Positions 25,763-34,180 of a DNA stretch of 64,000 nt are shown here, in pieces. The position numbers and the translations under genes were made by a program. Source of the stretch: Trueperella abortisuis (GTDB lineage: Bacteria; Actinomycetota; Actinomycetes; Actinomycetales; Actinomycetaceae); NCBI RefSeq assembly GCF_030811095.1, contig NZ_JAUSQL010000001.1, positions 496,001 through 560,000 on the forward strand. The letters are read 5' to 3'. The first letter of the stretch is position 1. The number at the start of each line of letters is the position of its first letter. Under the pieces are notes generated by a model. That model saw only the letters and a program-made list of their open reading frames with translations, searched no databases and was not told the origin of the DNA.

Positions 25763-25793
25763 AAACGTAGACTCCCCTGACGTGTCTACGTTT
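25763..25793 (+). promoter_or_regulatory. Operator-like palindrome ahead of the nitroreductase gene
   Basis: Perfect 10-base arms AAACGTAGAC and GTCTACGTTT around an 11-base centre. The left arm overlaps a TAGACT -10-like hexamer (25768-25773) and the right arm ends 10 bases before the ATG. Confidence 0.65.
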
Positions 25794-25803
25794 GGAGTCC
25801 GCC

Positions 25804-26394
25804 ATGAAGTTCATCGATGACCCCGTCCTGGATGCAATCGCGCACCGCCGATCCGTCTCGAAGGTCGGGCCGAACACGCCGTCGGACCAGGAGATTCGCA
25901 CCCTGCTCGCCGCCGTCACACACGTGGCCGACCACAAGTCGCTACGCCCGTGGCGACTCATCCTCATGCGCGGGGAGGACCGACTGACGTTGGCGCGTGC
26001 CCTCGATGCCGCCCAGGGAATCGAGCGCCCGGAGGGGGAGGTCAATCCCAAGCCATTCCGCGCCGAGCTTCTCATCGCGCTGGTGGCGAGCCCCGTCGAG
26101 CACGAGAAGGTGCCGACGTGGGAACAGCACGCCACCGCGGCCGGCGTGGGGCACCTGCTCGAGCTCGCGCTGTGGCAGGCGGGCTGGGGAGTGATGTGGC
26201 GGACGGGCATCTTCGCGAACGCACCGCAGGTGCGCAAGGCGCATGGCCTAGCGGAGAACGAGCTACTCATGGGCTGGTTGTACGTGGGTGACATCGACGC
26301 CTCCCACCGTCAGCGCCTGGACGAGTCGCACCGCCCGCCGCTCAACCCCGACCAGTTCATCGGACACATGCCGCAAGGCCGCGAACGCGGGTGA
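25804..26394 (+). CDS. Nitroreductase family FMN oxidoreductase (YdjA-like)
   Basis: 196 residues, the short nitroreductase type. DAIAHRRSVSKVGPNTPSDQ carries the N-terminal Arg-Arg-Ser FMN phosphate site, HKSLRPWRLILMRGEDRLTL the Pro-Trp-Arg segment, and GHLLELALWQAGWGVMWRTG the dimer-interface helix. The end contains LLMGWLYVGDID. The substrate is unknown. ATG with GGAG upstream. The palindrome directly ahead suggests a dedicated repressor, perhaps redox or xenobiotic responsive; no regulator gene is adjacent. Confidence 0.85.
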   Translation: MKFIDDPVLDAIAHRRSVSKVGPNTPSDQEIRTLLAAVTHVADHKSLRPWRLILMRGEDRLTLARALDAAQGIERPEGEVNPKPFRAELLIALVASPVEHEKVPTWEQHATAAGVGHLLELALWQAGWGVMWRTGIFANAPQVRKAHGLAENELLMGWLYVGDIDASHRQRLDESHRPPLNPDQFIGHMPQGRERG

Positions 26395-26539
26395 TGAAGT
26401 CCGTGGAGGACCAGGAGATGCCCGCCGCCATCGCGGCGCGCTGGCTGTCTCAAAACCGCTGATAGTATTGCCTTTCCATTCGCGGCTAGGGTAGAAACAA
26501 GCCAAAGGCCCCACGCAAGTGTCCGTGAATGGAGTGAAC

Positions 26540-28000
26540 ATGGCAATGGATGATGTGCCCCCTACCGAGAAGTCCCTCGGCATCGAGGTGGTGGGTATCG
26601 AGATCGTCAAGGAATCGGAGCGCACGGCCAAGCCGCACAACTTGTTCCTCCCCTGGTTTGCCTCCAACGTGTCCGTTTTCGGCATGTCCTATGGGGCGTG
26701 GGTGCTCGGGTTCGGTATCTCGTTCTGGCAAGCCACGGTGGTGACCATCGTCGGCGTGATCCTTTCCTTCTTCCTGTGCGGAGTGATCGCGATCGGCGGC
26801 AAGCGTGGCTCCGTGCCCACCATGGTCATGTCGCGCGCCGCCTTTGGCGTTAAGGGCGCGAAGATCCCCGGCGTCATCTCCTGGCTGACCTCGATCGGCT
26901 GGGAGACCATGCTCGCGATCACCGCCGTGCTCGCCACCTCCACCATTTTCGCCCGGCTGGGCTGGGCCGAGGAGGGCTCAGTGGGTGTGCGTATCGGCGC
27001 CGCCGTCGTCGTAGCAACCCTCATCGTGCTCGGCGCCGTAGCCGGATACCACATCATCATGAAAATGCAGTCCGTGCTGACATGGCTCACCGGCATCACC
27101 ACGATCATCTACATCTTCCTGGCGGTCGGGCATATTGACATGGGCGCCGTCCTCGACATCCCCTCCGGCTCGCCTGCGCAGATGATCGGTGCAATGACGA
27201 TGGTGATGACCGGCATGGGCCTGGGCTGGATCAATATCGCCGCCGACTGGGCCCGTTACCAGTCGCGCGACGCCAGCGGCGGGCAGATCGTCTTTTGGAA
27301 CACCTTCGGTGGCTCGCTTGGGCCGGTCGTGCTGATCACGTTCGGACTGCTGCTCGCCGGCTCGGATCCGGTACTCGCCGAGAACGTCGGCAACGACCCG
27401 GTGGGCGCCCTCGCCGCACTGCTGCCCACGTGGTTCCTCGTGCCGTTCCTTATCACCGCGATCCTCGCGCTGCTCTCCGGCGCGATCAACGGTATCTACT
27501 CCTCGGGCCTGACGCTGCTCACCCTCGGGATCAAGATCCCGCGGCCGGCGGCCTCCCTCATCGACGGCGTGATCCTTACTGCGGGCACCGTGTTCGTGGT
27601 GTTCTTCTCGCCCACTTTCATCGGGCCCTTCCAATCGTTCCTCATCACGCTCGGTGTGCCGCTCGCGGCGTGGGCCGGAATCATGATGGCCGACATCACG
27701 CTGCGCAAGCGCGACTACGACGAGGCGGCCCTCTTCGAGCCGTCCGGTCGTTACGGGGCTTACAACTGGGCGTCAATCGCGCTCATGGTGGTGGCCTGCG
27801 TGATCGGCTGGGGCCTGGTGGTGAACGGCTTCGCCGAGGACGCCGCGTGGAACAACTGGCAGGGCTACCTGCTGGGCGTGGTCGGCGGCCGCGACTCCGT
27901 GTGGGCAGCCGGCAACATCGGCGTGATCGTCGCCCTCGTACTCGGCTACGTCGGCTACCTCGGCCTGGGCAAAGGCAAGGTGAGCGCTCAAGAGCGGTAG
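26540..28000 (+). CDS. NCS1 family cytosine/purine permease
   Basis: 486 residues, 12 membrane helices. The N-terminal NLFLPWFASNVSVFGMSYGA and GKRGSVPTMVMSRAAFG segments, and GWINIAADWARYQSRDASGG in the middle, are typical of the cytosine-purine-allantoin permease family. It probably imports a nucleobase with H+ or Na+. The ATG is preceded by GGAGTGA. No salvage gene is next to it, so the substrate is not fixed. Confidence 0.88.
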   Translation: MAMDDVPPTEKSLGIEVVGIEIVKESERTAKPHNLFLPWFASNVSVFGMSYGAWVLGFGISFWQATVVTIVGVILSFFLCGVIAIGGKRGSVPTMVMSRAAFGVKGAKIPGVISWLTSIGWETMLAITAVLATSTIFARLGWAEEGSVGVRIGAAVVVATLIVLGAVAGYHIIMKMQSVLTWLTGITTIIYIFLAVGHIDMGAVLDIPSGSPAQMIGAMTMVMTGMGLGWINIAADWARYQSRDASGGQIVFWNTFGGSLGPVVLITFGLLLAGSDPVLAENVGNDPVGALAALLPTWFLVPFLITAILALLSGAINGIYSSGLTLLTLGIKIPRPAASLIDGVILTAGTVFVVFFSPTFIGPFQSFLITLGVPLAAWAGIMMADITLRKRDYDEAALFEPSGRYGAYNWASIALMVVACVIGWGLVVNGFAEDAAWNNWQGYLLGVVGGRDSVWAAGNIGVIVALVLGYVGYLGLGKGKVSAQER

Positions 28001-28086
28001 GGGTACGCCGCCTAGCGGGCGGCGAGTTCTCCTCCGGGCCTGGTGGCGCGCCAGCCTGGCTTGGTGGTGCGCCGACCTCGGCTCAG

Positions 28087-28235
28087 CGCCGGGGCTTTGC
28101 CAGTGACGGGCCTGGGCCTGTCGTCGATAGTTCACCTGAGGATGTGGGCCACCTGCCGACAGTTCACTTGAATATGTCGGCTGCCGGTTGCTATATGGGC
28201 CTGGTTGGCCTGAGATTCATGAGTTGTGTCGGCCC
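28087..28235 (+). repeat. Dispersed intergenic repeat, copy A
   Basis: A ~150-base element ending in GATTCATGAGTTGTGTCGG. It aligns over its whole length with copy B (63849-63969), apart from ~25 extra bases here that repeat the GTTCACTTGA phrase, and over its second half with copy C (33147-33230, opposite strand). It lies downstream of the NCS1 permease gene. Confidence 0.8.
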
Positions 28236-28242
28236 GTGCGGG

Positions 28243-28280
28243 ATGAGGGGCGGCCGTCCGACCGGACAGCCGCCCCTCAT
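28243..28280. terminator. Hairpin between convergent permease and mscL genes
   Basis: 18-base arms 28243-28260 and 28263-28280, one mismatch, with GAGGGGCGGC and GCCGCCCCTC as the core. It lies directly next to repeat copy A and just before the mscL stop. Confidence 0.6.
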
Positions 28281-28294
28281 GATTCCCCGACGCC

Positions 28295-28678
28295 CTAGTT
28301 CTGTTGGCGGGCGAGCAGGTCGCGGATCTCCTCAAGAAGGACGGCTTCGTCGGTCTTGACCGGGGTCTCCTCGACCGGCTCCGCGGGCTTCTTCAGCTTG
28401 TTGATCGGGACGATGATGAAGAAGTAGATCGCGGCGGCGACGATGAGGAAGTTGACGGTGGTGGTGATGAGGGTGCCGGGGAGAATCTTGGCCCCGTTGA
28501 TGTTGATGGTCCAGATGTGGTCGAAGTTCGGCTTGCCGAAGATGGCGCCGATAAGCGGCATGAGGATCTCCTCGTTGAGCGCCTTGACGATGGCGGAGAA
28601 AGCGGTGGCGATGATGACGCCGACTGCGAGGTCGAGCACGTTGCCGCGCGAAATGAATTCCTTGAAGCCCTTAAGCAT
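28295..28678 (-). CDS. mscL: Large-conductance mechanosensitive channel
   Basis: 127 residues. It begins MLKGFKEFISRGNVLDLAVG, the amphipathic N-helix and start of TM1, then VIIATAFSAIVKALNEEILM; TM2 is NFLIVAAAIYFFIIVPINKL. The C-terminal EEIRDLL helix forms the cytoplasmic bundle. It releases solutes on hypo-osmotic shock. The start codon with AAGGAAC upstream matches the family exactly; an in-frame upstream ATG would add 44 unrelated residues. Confidence 0.96.
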   Translation of the reverse strand: MLKGFKEFISRGNVLDLAVGVIIATAFSAIVKALNEEILMPLIGAIFGKPNFDHIWTININGAKILPGTLITTTVNFLIVAAAIYFFIIVPINKLKKPAEPVEETPVKTDEAVLLEEIRDLLARQQN

Positions 28679-28940
28679 GATGTTCCTTCTAACGTGTGTG
28701 AGAAGGGAGCCGATCAACGCAACAAGTGCGCAACAGGCGCCCTTGCTGCCGTGACCAGCGTAGCCAGTAGGTGCCCGGCGGATGGGATTCCCCATGGCTG
28801 TGTCTGTCAATTCACAATGGAGCTGTTCCAGAAATCATTGGCGTGTATGGCAGGTATGGCGCGTATGGGAAGATCCCTTCTCCTCCCGAGTCGCGTCGGC
28901 CGTCTTTGCGGCCTGATGACGCTGGCAGCTCGCGATGGCG

Positions 28941-28946
28941 TAACCT
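28941..28946 (+). promoter_or_regulatory. -10 element of def (leaderless type)
   Basis: TAACCT, six bases, then the ATG at 28953. No ribosome binding site. Confidence 0.5.
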
Positions 28947-28952
28947 AGTCCC

Positions 28953-29522
28953 ATGATCTATCCGATTCACGTCTATGGTTCCCCCGTTCTTCACAAGGTC
29001 TCCGAGCCCGTCACACAGTTCGACGCCGACCTCGCCCAGCTGGTGGAGGACATGTACGAAACCACCGTCGCGGCCCCCGGCGTCGGGCTGGCCGCACCCC
29101 AGATCGGCCTGGATAAGGCGATGTTCGTGTGGGTCTTCGACGAGCACGACGGACCCGAGCGCGGCGTCGCGATCAACCCCACGCTACTGATCGAGCCGAT
29201 TGACACGATTGAACCGGACAAGCACGCCGACTCCGAGGGGTGCCTGTCCTTCCCCGGATACTCCTTCCCGATCCGCCGTTCCCCCTACGCTCTGCTTCGT
29301 GCGCAAAACGAGAAGGGTGAATGGTACGAGTTGGAGGCGCGCGGCTGGTTTGCCCGCATCCTCCAGCACGAATATGACCACCTCAAGGGTCGCATCTACG
29401 TGGATCGTCTCCAGGGCAAGCTCGCCAAGCGGGTGACGCAGGTGATGAAGGCGGAGAAGTGGAATGTGCCGGGCATTAAGTGGATGCCGGGCCCGGGTTC
29501 GCCCTACGAGCCGGAGGAGTAG
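28953..29522 (+). CDS. def: Peptide deformylase
   Basis: 189 residues. The three signature motifs are GVGLAAPQIGLD, EGCLSFPGYSF and LQHEYDHLKGRIY; Cys and the two His bind the metal and Glu is catalytic. It removes the formyl group from nascent proteins. The ATG follows a -10 hexamer by six bases with no Shine-Dalgarno. The 3' end is 3 bases from the stop of the convergent cation transporter gene. Confidence 0.95.
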   Translation: MIYPIHVYGSPVLHKVSEPVTQFDADLAQLVEDMYETTVAAPGVGLAAPQIGLDKAMFVWVFDEHDGPERGVAINPTLLIEPIDTIEPDKHADSEGCLSFPGYSFPIRRSPYALLRAQNEKGEWYELEARGWFARILQHEYDHLKGRIYVDRLQGKLAKRVTQVMKAEKWNVPGIKWMPGPGSPYEPEE

Positions 29523-29525
29523 CCG

Positions 29526-30137
29526 CTAATCGTCGTCGTCGAGGAGCTCCATCGGGTCGCCCTCGAAGCGGGCAGCCTGCCACACCTCGCGGGAGGCGCT
29601 GAAGTTGATGTAGGAGATGATCAGCCCGGCGACGATGTCGAACCACGCGGTGTACACGAACGCGGTGGCGAGCCCGGCGGCGATGATGAGCAGGTTGGCC
29701 AGGGCGTCGTTGCGGGCGGCGAGCCAGGCGCCGCGCACGAGGCCAGCGCCCTCGTCGTGGTCGCGGAAACGCATGAGTAACACGGCGCAGGTCACGTTGA
29801 CGGCCAGTGCGGCGACCGCCGTGACCGTGAGCGCGCCCGGCTCGGGCACCGCGGGATGGATGATCTTCGCGACGGCGGTCACCAGGGCGGCGATCGCCGG
29901 TACGAGGATGATGAGGGCGAGGGCGCTACCCGCCCGGCGTCGTGCCGTCGCCGACCAGGCGAGGGCGAAGAAGACGAGCAGGTTGATCGCGGTGTCCTCG
30001 AGGAAGTCGACGGAGTCGGCGAAGAGGGACACCGAGCCCAGCTCGATCGCCATGACGAATTCGACGAAGAAGTAGGCCAGGTTGAGGAGGGCGACGGCGA
30101 GGATGACGCGGCGAACCGCCTGGGATGGGGAAGTCAC
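29526..30137 (-). CDS. Cation diffusion facilitator-like transporter
   Basis: 203 residues with six membrane helices and almost no cytoplasmic C-terminal domain; CDF proteins are usually ~300. The second helix contains ADSVDFLEDTAIN with the D-x3-D metal pair and the fifth helix RNDALANLLI. This fits a small Co/Zn/Cd efflux transporter, with the metal undetermined. An acidic DDDD closes the protein. The GTG start is six bases after a TATACT hexamer; a longer in-frame start is not supported. Confidence 0.8.
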   Translation of the reverse strand: MTSPSQAVRRVILAVALLNLAYFFVEFVMAIELGSVSLFADSVDFLEDTAINLLVFFALAWSATARRRAGSALALIILVPAIAALVTAVAKIIHPAVPEPGALTVTAVAALAVNVTCAVLLMRFRDHDEGAGLVRGAWLAARNDALANLLIIAAGLATAFVYTAWFDIVAGLIISYINFSASREVWQAARFEGDPMELLDDDD

Positions 30138-30143
30138 GAAGCC

Positions 30144-30149
30144 AGTATA
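30144..30149 (-). promoter_or_regulatory. -10 element of the cation transporter gene (leaderless type)
   Basis: Minus strand TATACT, six bases, then GTG at 30137. Confidence 0.55.
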
Positions 30150-30249
30150 GACACACCGCCCGCATGCCACCGGGCCGGTTTTCATTCGACGACGGCGGGC
30201 GCGTCCTCACCCGTGGGAAAGGGCGCCCGCGGCAACCAGCCGCAACCGG

Positions 30250-30669
30250 TTAGCTGAGGATCTTGATCTGGTAGGGGTAGTGGTAGGGGCGGTTGTTGGA
30301 GGCCGCGATGGTGGCCCGAATGTGGTGCCAGGCGGTGAGGATGAAGCTCGCGATGATGAGGATGACGCCGACGGGCAGAAGGATGAGCGTGAAGATGAGG
30401 ATCCAGCCGACGACCGACATCAGCCACATGCCTAGGTTGAAGTTGAAGGACTGGGCAGCCGCGCGGCGGACGTAGGGCCGGTCGCTCTTCAGGAACCAGA
30501 TCGCGATGGGGCCGATGAAGGAGACCCAGCCAGCGGAGACCACCCACGCGATGATGGCGGACAGGTGGGCGAGCATCGCCCACGAGCGGTCGGCGGAGCT
30601 GACGGCCGAGGGGTAGGCGTAGTCGGGGTTGGCGTACTTGTAGGGTTCGTACTCAGTCATATTGCTCAT
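30250..30669 (-). CDS. DUF4870 family membrane protein
   Basis: 139 residues. A Tyr-rich cytoplasmic head (EYEPYKYANPDYAYP) is followed by helices around LAHLSAIIAWVVSAGWVSFI, a VRRAAAQSFNFNLGMWLMSV segment and GVILIIASFILTAW. The A-x-Q-x-F-N-F-N motif is the hallmark of the DUF4870/Tic20-like family, function unknown. The ATG or a second ATG three codons later could be used. Confidence 0.8.
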   Translation of the reverse strand: MSNMTEYEPYKYANPDYAYPSAVSSADRSWAMLAHLSAIIAWVVSAGWVSFIGPIAIWFLKSDRPYVRRAAAQSFNFNLGMWLMSVVGWILIFTLILLPVGVILIIASFILTAWHHIRATIAASNNRPYHYPYQIKILS

Positions 30670-30757
30670 TGTTCTATATCTACCGCCCGCACGTATAGGC
30701 AGAGTTGCCAATATCGCCTCCGGCCAACTTCCAACCGTGGCTCGGTGGCATCTGGTC

Positions 30758-30763
30758 TAGGCT
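30758..30763 (+). promoter_or_regulatory. -10 element of the MDMPI-like gene (leaderless type)
   Basis: TAGGCT, six bases, then ATG at 30770. Confidence 0.5.
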
Positions 30764-30769
30764 AAACCT

Positions 30770-31399
30770 ATGAGCTTTTCTCATGATGAACGACGTCGAC
30801 TCGCCGACCTCCTGATCGCCAAGGGGCCCGAGGCGCCCACGCTGTGCGAGGGCTGGGCCACACGGGATCTCGCGGCCCACCTGTGGATCCGCGAGAATCG
30901 CCCGGACGCGGCGGCAGGGATGTTCGTCGCGGCGGCGCAGGGGCATTTGGACACGGTCACCTCCCAGGTGTTGGCCCGCCCGTACGACGAGCTGGTGGAA
31001 GCGTGGGCGGAGGGCCCGGGCAGGTTTAGCCCTGTGCGGATTGTGGATCGGTGGATGAACCTGGCGGAGCACTTCGTCCATCACGAAGACGTTCGGCGAG
31101 GTCAGTGGATGGTCGACGGCACGCTGGTCCCGGCCCGGGAACTGAGCGGGCACGAGCAGGCGGCATTGACGAAGGCGGTGATGGTGGCACCGCGGTTCAT
31201 CCTCCGCCGCGCGCCCCACCCGGTGCAGCTGCGCATCCCTGGCCGTCTTACGCTGGACCTGCATCCGAAGTCGGCGGCAGGCGGCGTCGTGACCGTGACG
31301 GGTGATCCGGGTGAGGTGCTCCTGTGGGTTTACGGCAGAGACGCCGCCCACGTCACCATCGCTCCGCAGGGCGCACCCGATCTGCGAAGGGGGCTCTAG
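30770..31399 (+). CDS. TIGR03085/MDMPI-like metal-binding protein
   Basis: 209 residues of the DinB/mycothiol-dependent maleylpyruvate isomerase superfamily. Helical N-terminal region with TLCEGWATRDLAAHLWIREN, where the His is the first metal ligand, and DRWMNLAEHFVHHEDVRRGQ with the second His pair; a C-terminal strand-rich domain follows. Related enzymes use mycothiol as cofactor, in keeping with mca elsewhere in the window. Specific reaction unknown. Confidence 0.8.
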   Translation: MSFSHDERRRLADLLIAKGPEAPTLCEGWATRDLAAHLWIRENRPDAAAGMFVAAAQGHLDTVTSQVLARPYDELVEAWAEGPGRFSPVRIVDRWMNLAEHFVHHEDVRRGQWMVDGTLVPARELSGHEQAALTKAVMVAPRFILRRAPHPVQLRIPGRLTLDLHPKSAAGGVVTVTGDPGEVLLWVYGRDAAHVTIAPQGAPDLRRGL

Positions 31400-31408
31400 C
31401 GTCTGCCC

Positions 31409-31456
31409 CGGCCTGAAGTAGTGACGGCCTGAAGTAGTGCCGGCATGAACTAGCGG
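31409..31456. repeat. Three tandem 16-base repeats
   Basis: CGGCCTGAAGTAGTGA, CGGCCTGAAGTAGTGC and a diverged CGGCATGAACTAGCGG follow one another between two genes on the plus strand, 37 bases before the next start. Confidence 0.85.
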
Positions 31457-31492
31457 CGGACGCGGAGTAGCGTTGAGCGCGAGGGGTGAAGA

Positions 31493-33109
31493 ATGAAGAA
31501 GTTGCTCGTGGTGCTGGTCGTCGCGGTGTTGGCCGGGATCGCCGCCATCGCGCTCGGACGCGACGACGCCGCCGTGCAGCTCTCGCCCGGACCCTCCACG
31601 ACGCCGAACGCTGCAGCTACACCCGACCCGCAGCCTCTTGCCGTGGCCCAACCGGTCAAGCGGGTGATCCTGCCTGCTGATCCCGTCGCGGCATCGATCG
31701 AGGCATCCACGGCGGGATTCACTTCGGCGCAGGTGGCGATTGTGGCCGCTGAGGATTCGTGGACGGCGACCTCCTACGCCGCCGCGCTCGGCATCCCCGT
31801 GCTCCTGGCCGGCGCCGAGCCGACACAGCAGGTCAGGGATGAGCTCGACCGCCTCGGTGTGAGGGTGGTCCTTGCCGACGGCGTCGCCCCGGATGCGCAG
31901 TGGGGCTCAGGTCGGGACGTGTTTCCGCTTGCCGCCGGTGCGCGGGCGGTGGCTGACGGGCTCGGCATTCGCCTGACATACGTGGGTGATCTCGCGGGAG
32001 ACGAGGGCGTCGAGGAGGCCCTGACCACGCTCGGCACCGTCATTTACGACGAGGAACCCGCCTCCGCTTCCGCCTTCAAAATCGACGTCGGTGCCGCGAG
32101 GCGCTCACCCGGCTCGGTTGTGCTGACCGACGGGACTAACCTGGCCGCCGTCGGCACGTCGGTCGGTGCCGGCGGGAGGGCCCTGCTCTCGGGGCCCGAC
32201 CCGCGCGCGGATGCGAAGATGGTGGCGGCGCTGGGAAAGGCGACGGGAGTGGTGGCGAGCTTCGCCGCCGAGGACCCGGACCTGGACTGGAAGGTCGCGA
32301 CGGCGGCGTCGGGCGTGCAGCTTCCTGGGGGAGGGCAGCTGGTCTTCGGGGGCAAGCGCTACGTGGCGCTCTACGGTTCGCCCCATAACGGCGCCCTGGG
32401 CGTGCTCGGCGAGCAGGGGGTGGAGGAGACGGTCGCCCGCGCGGGGGAGACGGCGGCCTCATACGGCGCCCTCACCGACGAGAAGGTGATCGGTGCACTC
32501 GAGATCATCGTGACGGTGGCCTCCGGCGGCCCGGGTGGGGACGGCAACTACTCCACCGAGTGGGATCCCGAGGGCTTCAAGCCGCTCATTGAGGCGGCGC
32601 AGGCGGCCGGCCAGTACGTGGTGCTCGATTTCCAGCCGGGCCGTTCCGACTTCCTCAGCCAGGTCAAGGCCTACGAGGAGCTGCTGGCCTACCCGAATGT
32701 GGGCGTGGCGCTCGACCCCGAGTGGCGCCTGCACGCCGGCGAGCTACCGCTTGCCCAGAGCGGGCACGTCGACATCGCCGAGGTCAACGCGGTCGTGTCC
32801 TACCTGGCCGACTTCGTGCGCGAGAACGCCTTGCCGCAGAAGCTGCTCGTCTTGCACCAGTTCCAGGTGCAGATGCTGCGCGACATCGACCAGCTCGACC
32901 AAAGCCGAGCGGAACTGGCCTATCTCATTCACGTGGATGGGCAGGGCACGCAGGAGGCGAAGGCCAGCACCTGGCAGACCTTGCTGGAGAACGCGCCGAG
33001 CGTGGAGCATTGGGGCTGGAAGAACTTCTACGACGAGGACCGGCCGATGCTCACTCCCGAGCAGACCTACCAGCTTCAGCCGCGTCCGGACTTCGTCTCC
33101 TACCAGTAG
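31493..33109 (+). CDS. Large exported protein of unknown function
   Basis: 538 residues. An N-terminal signal anchor (LLVVLVVAVLAGIAAIAL) without a lipobox is followed by a Pro/Thr linker (about 30-55). Residues ~60-280 contain repeats of the sort VAIVAAEDSWTATSYAAALG, then GIPVLLAGAEP and LDRLGVRVVLADG, resembling cell-wall-binding repeat 2 modules. From ~285 a second domain (YVALYGSPHNGALGVLG, VVLDFQPGRSDFL, VGVALDPEWRL) looks like a TIM-barrel hydrolase; Asp and Glu in DPEW could be catalytic. I cannot name the family. GAGGGG precedes the ATG. Confidence 0.7.
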   Translation: MKKLLVVLVVAVLAGIAAIALGRDDAAVQLSPGPSTTPNAAATPDPQPLAVAQPVKRVILPADPVAASIEASTAGFTSAQVAIVAAEDSWTATSYAAALGIPVLLAGAEPTQQVRDELDRLGVRVVLADGVAPDAQWGSGRDVFPLAAGARAVADGLGIRLTYVGDLAGDEGVEEALTTLGTVIYDEEPASASAFKIDVGAARRSPGSVVLTDGTNLAAVGTSVGAGGRALLSGPDPRADAKMVAALGKATGVVASFAAEDPDLDWKVATAASGVQLPGGGQLVFGGKRYVALYGSPHNGALGVLGEQGVEETVARAGETAASYGALTDEKVIGALEIIVTVASGGPGGDGNYSTEWDPEGFKPLIEAAQAAGQYVVLDFQPGRSDFLSQVKAYEELLAYPNVGVALDPEWRLHAGELPLAQSGHVDIAEVNAVVSYLADFVRENALPQKLLVLHQFQVQMLRDIDQLDQSRAELAYLIHVDGQGTQEAKASTWQTLLENAPSVEHWGWKNFYDEDRPMLTPEQTYQLQPRPDFVSYQ

Positions 33110-33146
33110 CGACGCCGGGCTTCGACACCGGTGACGACGCCGGACT

Positions 33147-33230
33147 CCGACGCAAGTCATGAATCTGAAGGCGGCCAGGCCCGTATAGCGATCGGTAGCC
33201 GGCATATTCAAGTGAAGTGTCGGGGGTGGC
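33147..33230 (-). repeat. Dispersed intergenic repeat, copy C
   Basis: Read on the minus strand it matches the second half of copy A at roughly four of five bases, including TTCACTTGAATATG and GATTCATGA. It lies in the gap between the large exported protein and the formate/nitrite channel genes. Confidence 0.75.
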
Positions 33231-33298
33231 TCAATCGCGGATTATACGGCCGGGTAACTTAAGATAGGGTGTCCCCGATACCGAGCAGAAGGTTGGCC

Positions 33299-34180
33299 AT
33301 GTCCACGATCTCCCGTACCGCTGATGAAACCGCCGTCTACCTGGCCGAGCAGATGTACCACAAGGCCACCTCCCCGGCGCGTAAATCCTTCGCGCTCGCG
33401 GTCATGGCAGGAGTCCTCATCGGGCTTGGCTTCGTCTTCTACACGACGACGCAGATGGGCGCATCCCACGCGTGGTATGGGCTGGCCAAGCTGGTGGGCG
33501 GGCTGTCATTCTCGGTTGGCCTGATCCTGGTGATCCTCACGGGAGCGGACCTGTTCACCTCCACCACGATGACCCTCGTCCCGCTTGCCGAGCGCCGGAT
33601 CGGCCTGCGGCAGTGGGCAAAGCACTGGGGGATCGTCTACCTGGGCAACTTCGCGGGTGCCGTGACGTTGGCGGCGCTCATCGTGGCCTCCGGCACCTAC
33701 ATGCAGGGCGAGGGCGCGTGGGGCGCGGCGGCGATGAGCGCCGCGATGGCGAAGCTCTCCCACACGTGGGGGCAGGCATTCGTACTCGGCATCCTGTGCA
33801 ACATGGCGGTGTGCCTAGCCATATGGGCCGCCTACACGGGAAAGACCACCACCGACAAGATCCTGGCCGCCTTCGCCCCGGTCGCCCTGTTCGTGGCCAC
33901 GGGCTTCGAGCACTCGGTGGCGAACATGTTCCTCATCCCGATGGCGATTGCCACGAGGGCGGTGGCGGGTCCGCAGTTTTGGGCCTCTGACGGCGCGGTG
34001 GCGCTCGGCCTGGAGCCGAGCGCCACCGCTACCCTCACCGTTGACTCATTCCTGATCGACAACCTCATCCCCGTCACGCTTGGCAACATCGTGGGCGGCG
34101 GGCTGCTGATCGGGCTGTTCTTCTGGTGGACGCACGCGAAGGCGGGGGCTACTTCCGCATCGCGTCGATCACGGAATTGA
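33299..34180 (+). CDS. Formate/nitrite transporter family channel
   Basis: 293 residues with six membrane helices. [20 protein letters not shown] and [18 protein letters not shown] are the two FNT signatures; the His in [10 protein letters not shown] is the central pore His of FocA/NirC. It moves formate or nitrite across the membrane. AGAAGG is 6 bases before the chosen ATG; the upstream GTG adds ten unlikely residues. No pflB or nitrite reductase gene is visible, so the anion is open. The last 32 bases overlap the 3' end of icd on the other strand. Confidence 0.9.
   Translation: MSTISRTADETAVYLAEQMYHKATSPARKSFALAVMAGVLIGLGFVFYTTTQMGASHAWYGLAKLVGGLSFSVGLILVILTGADLFTSTTMTLVPLAERRIGLRQWAKHWGIVYLGNFAGAVTLAALIVASGTYMQGEGAWGAAAMSAAMAKLSHTWGQAFVLGILCNMAVCLAIWAAYTGKTTTDKILAAFAPVALFVATGFEHSVANMFLIPMAIATRAVAGPQFWASDGAVALGLEPSATATLTVDSFLIDNLIPVTLGNIVGGGLLIGLFFWWTHAKAGATSASRRSRN

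Noticed and set aside
27295..28359. 354-codon plus-strand frame through the permease gene into repeat copy A
   Set aside because: Shadow of the permease in another frame; only its last ~30 codons cover the repeat, and copies B and C do not support one conserved peptide frame.
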